Assembly: GCA_900549945.1 (NCBI GenBank)
Contig: URQJ01000021.1
Coordinates: 1-17,499, forward strand
Direction of reading: 5' to 3'
DNA from: an uncultured Oscillospiraceae bacterium
GTDB lineage: Bacteria > Bacillota > Clostridia > Oscillospirales > Acutalibacteraceae
DNA length: 17,499 bases
The notes beneath the pieces were generated by a model that was given only the letters and a program-made list of their open reading frames with translations, ran no database searches and was not told where the DNA came from. The position numbers were made by a program, and so were the translations under genes. This document shows positions 14,617 to 17,499 of the stretch, in pieces (position 1 is the stretch's first letter; every line of letters begins with the position of its first letter).

Positions 14617-15386
14617 AAAAACGGATGCTGGCTTTCCTCATTGGGGTGCTCGGAATCCTCTGCGTCATATGCGGTGTGATACTTCTTCAGGGCCAAAGGG
14701 CGCCGGAAACGGGAACGCCTGTGCTTTCATCCTCACCGCCGGAAACAGCCGCGCCTGAGTCCGCCGTCTCGGTGTCGGGGGCGGAAAAGACGCCCTATGT
14801 CAGTCCGATCGATTTTGAAGCACTTCAGTCGAAGAACCCTGATATTTATGCGTGGCTTCGAATACCGGGCACCGAATTCGATTTTCCGCTGGTTCAGCGG
14901 TCGGGGGACGACACCTTTTACCTGACGCATGACAGCGATAGAAACGAAAGCTCTGCCGGCGCGATCTTTACGGAAAGCGCCTACAACGGCACGGATATGG
15001 AGGATCCCGTCACTGTGGCCTACGGCCACCAGATGCAGGCCGGCACGATGTTCGGAAGGCTGCAGGCGACGTATTCCGAAAAGGATAGTCTGAAGGAATA
15101 TGGGGAGATGATCGTCTATCTGCCGGATAAGGAGCTGCATTACACGGTGTTTGCCGCGGTTCCCTATGATAATCGGCACATCCTCTATCAATACGATTTT
15201 TCCAGCGGCCGTCGCTATAACGCTTTTCTGAACAGCATTTTCGAGGTGCGGGAGATCGGCGCGCAGATGAGCTCGGAAATAACGGTGTCGCCCGAGGATA
15301 AGCTCTTAATCCTGTCCACCTGCATGCAGGGCAACCCACAAAGAAGGTATCTGGTTCTCGCTAAGTGCGTGAAAGAGATAGATTAA
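14613..15386 (+). CDS. srtB: Class B sortase
   Basis: Sortases cut a C-terminal sorting motif and join the surface protein to peptidoglycan. This 257-residue protein has an N-terminal membrane anchor (~5-26), a Ser/Pro-rich linker, then the class B pattern DFEALQSKNPDIYAWLRIPG followed by TEFDFPLVQ. The catalytic residues are His139 (AYGHQM), Cys237 (ILSTCMQ) and Arg244/245 (NPQRRYL). It overlaps cpsB by four bases, so it is translated as part of the cps set. The next gene encodes a protein with a matching SPQTS signal, so this is probably a dedicated sortase-substrate pair. Confidence 0.93.
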   Translation: MKKRMLAFLIGVLGILCVICGVILLQGQRAPETGTPVLSSSPPETAAPESAVSVSGAEKTPYVSPIDFEALQSKNPDIYAWLRIPGTEFDFPLVQRSGDDTFYLTHDSDRNESSAGAIFTESAYNGTDMEDPVTVAYGHQMQAGTMFGRLQATYSEKDSLKEYGEMIVYLPDKELHYTVFAAVPYDNRHILYQYDFSSGRRYNAFLNSIFEVREIGAQMSSEITVSPEDKLLILSTCMQGNPQRRYLVLAKCVKEID

Positions 15387-15411
15387 ACTGAATTTGAAAG
15401 GAAGATTCATA

Positions 15412-16191
15412 ATGAAAAAAGTTGCAGCTTTTTTATCGGCCATCGTGCTTGCGGCGCTGATGACGATCCCGGCTTCTGCCGCCGGATTTACCCCCAGTGT
15501 GGAGCAGAAGGAAAGTCCCAGTATTTCTACAGTCACCGACGCCTCCGGCAATTCGGTCTCCGCAATCATCCGCGACGCGGACGGCAACGAGGTCTACGGT
15601 GTTTCGCCCGACAATCTGATTGTCACGCCGCTTTCGGCGGCGGGGCAGACGAACGATGCGGCCGGCGCAATGCTTGCAAGCGCATATGAGCAGCTTCAGA
15701 CGGCGAACACGCTGGCGGATATCGTTCCTTCTATCGGCGACTTCCTGACCAGTCTCGGCAGTGAGGCCGCTGTGGAGGATCTGGTGGTCCGCGATATATT
15801 TGACGTTTCCGTAACCGGAGACGCCGCGGAATATCTGGCGGAGGACGGCAACGGTATTACCCTCCGCTTTGATCTGAAGCTGTCTCCGTCGGCGCTGCTC
15901 ATTGTGCTCCACAATTATTCCGGCTCGGATTGGGAGATCATCCCGGAGGACCGCGTCGTGCAGAATGCAGACGGCACGGTGGATGTGACCTTTGAGAGCC
16001 TGTCTCCGATCGCATTTGTCGTTGACAATCAGGAATCCGAGGAAAACAACGCGCTGGATACTGCGGCGCCGGTTTCGCCGCAGACGAGCGACAATGGTCA
16101 GGCGCCTATGGGCGGGATCTTTGTCGTCGTCCTCGGCTGCGCGGCGGTCTTTACGGCCGTGATTCTGTGGAAGAAGTATAGCCGCAGCTGA
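15412..16191 (+). CDS. Secreted cell-wall-anchored protein with SPQTS sorting signal
   Basis: The 259-residue protein starts with a signal peptide (MKKVAAFLSAIVLAALMTIP, cleavage likely after ASA at ~23). The C-terminus is a sorting signal: SPQTS at 222-226, a hydrophobic stretch (~234-252) and the basic tail KKYSRS. SPQTS resembles the (N/S)PxT-type motifs of class B sortases rather than LPXTG. The mature part has a beta-rich region (~125-205, FDVSVTGDAAEYL to DGTVDVTFESLSPIAFVVDN) of a kind often seen in anchored proteins of Clostridia; I know no function for it. The start is ATG 15412 with AAAGGAAG upstream (15397-15404). A likely substrate of the preceding sortase. Confidence 0.85.
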   Translation: MKKVAAFLSAIVLAALMTIPASAAGFTPSVEQKESPSISTVTDASGNSVSAIIRDADGNEVYGVSPDNLIVTPLSAAGQTNDAAGAMLASAYEQLQTANTLADIVPSIGDFLTSLGSEAAVEDLVVRDIFDVSVTGDAAEYLAEDGNGITLRFDLKLSPSALLIVLHNYSGSDWEIIPEDRVVQNADGTVDVTFESLSPIAFVVDNQESEENNALDTAAPVSPQTSDNGQAPMGGIFVVVLGCAAVFTAVILWKKYSRS

Positions 16192-16192
16192 G

Positions 16193-17218
16193 ATGAAGCT
16201 GCGGATGGATATGCGCGTCCTGAAAGGCGCGGCGGCAGCGCTGGCCGTTTTGCTGGCGATTTTAGCAGGGACGCTTCTGCTTCAGTCTTGGGAGAAGAAT
16301 CAGGGACAGGCGGCTGTCCCTGAAAATTCCGTGCCTGCGGGCGCTTCCTCCAGTACAGAAACGGCGCAGGAGCTGACCTATTACGACGGTGCATGGTACG
16401 CTCGGCGCGAAGATTTGGAAACCGTGCTGCTTCTGGGGCTGGATAAATATGCCGATACGGCCAAGAACAGCTATCTCAACAATCAGCAGGCGGATTTCCT
16501 GCTCCTGCTGGTGCTGGACAAGGGCGCGGGAACCTGCACGCCGGTTCAGCTGAACCGCGATACGATGACGGAAATCCAGATGCTCGGTGTGAACGGGAAG
16601 CCCTCCGGCTCCTTCACCGGTCAGCTCGCTCTTGCCCACACCTACGGCAGCGGGCAGGAGGACAGCTGCGAAAATACGGCGGAGGCTGTGTCCAAGCTGC
16701 TGTACGGCGTGCCGATCGACCATTATATTTCCATGACGATGGACGGCGTATCGCTTCTGAACGATTTAGTCGGCGGTGTGACCGTAGAGATTCTGGACGA
16801 TTTTTCCGACATCGACGAAACGCTGGTGCAGGGTGAAAGGATCACGCTGCGGGGTGAGCAGGCGCTGACCTACGTCCGTTCCCGCGGCGGGCTGGAGGAC
16901 AGCTCTAACCTCCGGCGTATGGAGCGGCAGCGGCAGTATCTGGCAGCCTTACAGGGCCAGCTTGCCGCGTCTGTGGAGGCGGATGAGGGCTTCATGCTCA
17001 GCGCCTTGCTGCAGGTCAACTCGTATCTTGTTTCGGACTGTACGGTGGAGCAGCTTTCTGCGCTGGCGGAGTTTTTAAGCGGGGCGGAGATTCAGGATGT
17101 CCGTACGCTGGAGGGCGAGGCGCGCGAGGGAGAGGAATTCATGGAATTTTATCCCGATGAGGCGTTTCTGCAAGCGCTTGTGATGGATGTATTCTATGCG
17201 TTTGAGCGCGCGGGATAA
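16193..17218 (+). CDS. LytR-CpsA-Psr (LCP) family glycopolymer ligase
   Basis: LCP enzymes move undecaprenyl-linked glycopolymers (teichoic acid, capsule) onto peptidoglycan at the outer membrane face. This 341-residue protein has a short cytoplasmic start, one membrane segment (~10-30), a Ser/Ala-rich linker and the LCP domain (~75-255). Key residues include Asp101 (QQADFLLLLV), LNRDTM (Arg122, Asp123) and ALTYVRSRGG (Arg229, Arg231), followed by DSSNLRRMERQRQYL (Arg241, Arg242). The start lies one base past the stop of the anchored protein (TGA-G-ATG) with no clear ribosome-binding site, so reinitiation is likely; in-frame ATGs at 16205 and 16211 are alternatives. As last gene of the operon it would attach the polymer whose synthesis CpsBCD regulate. 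Confidence 0.92.
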   Translation: MKLRMDMRVLKGAAAALAVLLAILAGTLLLQSWEKNQGQAAVPENSVPAGASSSTETAQELTYYDGAWYARREDLETVLLLGLDKYADTAKNSYLNNQQADFLLLLVLDKGAGTCTPVQLNRDTMTEIQMLGVNGKPSGSFTGQLALAHTYGSGQEDSCENTAEAVSKLLYGVPIDHYISMTMDGVSLLNDLVGGVTVEILDDFSDIDETLVQGERITLRGEQALTYVRSRGGLEDSSNLRRMERQRQYLAALQGQLAASVEADEGFMLSALLQVNSYLVSDCTVEQLSALAEFLSGAEIQDVRTLEGEAREGEEFMEFYPDEAFLQALVMDVFYAFERAG

Positions 17219-17222
17219 GACA

Positions 17223-17258
17223 AAGCCAACCGGCTTACGGGCTGCATCAAATTTTTTT
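17223..17258 (+). terminator. Weak intrinsic terminator after the LCP gene
   Basis: AAGCC (17223-17227) can pair with GGCTT (17232-17236), or AGCC with GGCT at 17240-17243; seven T residues follow at 17252-17258. The stem is short and the first alternative is distant from the T-run, so the call is modest. Confidence 0.4.
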
Positions 17259-17413
17259 GTTTCTTTTCTGTCGAATACCGTCATTTTTCAGGGAATGCTT
17301 TCCCGACCATAGTTTTGAAGGAGCTTGTGATGGGCAATGAATAATTTTAGACATGACCTTGCGGTGCGAAGCGTTAAACTGATCAACCCGCTTTTGATGG
17401 CGGCTCCAGAGAC

Positions 17414-17432
17414 GAAAAGTCAAGGACTTTTT
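17414..17432. other. AT-rich hairpin near the right end, possible convergent terminator
   Basis: AAAAGTC (17415-17421) and GACTTTT (17425-17431) pair around AAG, with A- and T-runs as part of the arms. It sits 20 nt beyond the stop of the possible minus-strand gene. It is weak because only a few G-C pairs support it. The rest of 17259-17451 shows small inverted repeats (GGGAA/TTCCC at 17291-17304; CCGC/GCGG at 17388-17403) and no supported gene. Confidence 0.25.
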
Positions 17433-17451
17433 CATCAAATTCAAAAAGAAG

Positions 17452-17499
17452 TCACATTTTGCGGACTTCCTCACGGAGCAGACGCTTGATTTTGTCCTC
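17452..17499 (-). CDS. Possible C-terminal end of a minus-strand gene running off the window
   Basis: Read from the right edge, the minus strand encodes EDKIKRLLREEVRKM and then TGA. The amphipathic, charged composition and GC-rich third positions look like the tail of a real protein, and a convergent gene would fit the end of the cps operon. Fifteen residues are too few to be sure or to name a family. Confidence 0.3.
   Translation of the reverse strand, partial: EDKIKRLLREEVRKM

Noticed and set aside
17337..17489. 50-codon + strand open frame at the right end
   Set aside because: No ribosome-binding site in the right place (the GAAGGAG at 17317-17323 serves a five-codon dead-end frame), no known family, and it overlaps the more plausible minus-strand tail.
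1..17499. CRISPR arrays, tRNA/rRNA genes and insertion sequences
   Set aside because: I looked for regularly spaced direct repeats, cloverleaf-type segments and transposase frames and saw none that I could support.

Overview
The window reads as a chromosomal segment of a GC-rich member of the Clostridia, most like gut Oscillospiraceae/Ruminococcaceae. The evidence is an ylm/sepF-divIVA cluster, an endonuclease-type MutL, a DivIVA-type polar protein, a sortase with its anchored substrate, and a Gram-positive CpsB/CpsC/CpsD set. The organism is inferred from gene content and order only; no 16S or other marker is present. Almost all genes are on the + strand.

Region 1 (1-10472) is a long, tightly packed housekeeping cluster: mutL (3' part), miaA, an HlyD-like membrane protein, yggS, sepF, ylmH, divIVA, ileS, lspA, an RluD-type pseudouridine synthase and a small ComEA-like protein. 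Many junctions overlap or nearly touch (ATGA at miaA/HlyD, TGATG at sepF/ylmH, 17-20 nt overlaps at HlyD/yggS and lspA/rluD). The products serve mismatch repair, tRNA and rRNA modification, PLP homeostasis, Z-ring assembly, polar growth, isoleucyl-tRNA charging and lipoprotein maturation. A near-consensus promoter inside yggS (3513-3541) could drive sepF-ylmH-divIVA separately.

Region 2 (10473-11162) has no convincing gene. It holds a very long hairpin flanked by A- and T-runs (10711-10760, probably a bidirectional terminator) and a promoter for the next gene.

Region 3 (11163-12407) is the most interesting part. It has a tyrosine recombinase gene with a complete catalytic set, followed by about 400 nt of AT-rich DNA. 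This DNA contains a 23-bp inverted repeat (22/23 identical; 12017-12039 and 12291-12313), a third related copy (12324-12346), a strong leftward promoter and a rightward intrinsic terminator. I read it as a candidate invertible promoter switch (inverton) controlling the downstream surface operon. In the orientation given, it looks OFF: the best promoter points back into the recombinase gene and a terminator blocks the path to the operon.

Region 4 (12408-17218) is the operon that switch would control: cpsC (chain-length/kinase adaptor), cpsD (tyrosine kinase), cpsB (PHP phosphatase), a class B sortase, a secreted protein ending in an SPQTS sorting signal, and an LCP-family glycopolymer ligase. 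There are no glycosyltransferases, flippase or polymerase in the window. The operon therefore looks like a control-and-attachment module rather than a full capsule synthesis locus. The last 280 nt hold a weak terminator and perhaps the tail of a convergent minus-strand gene.
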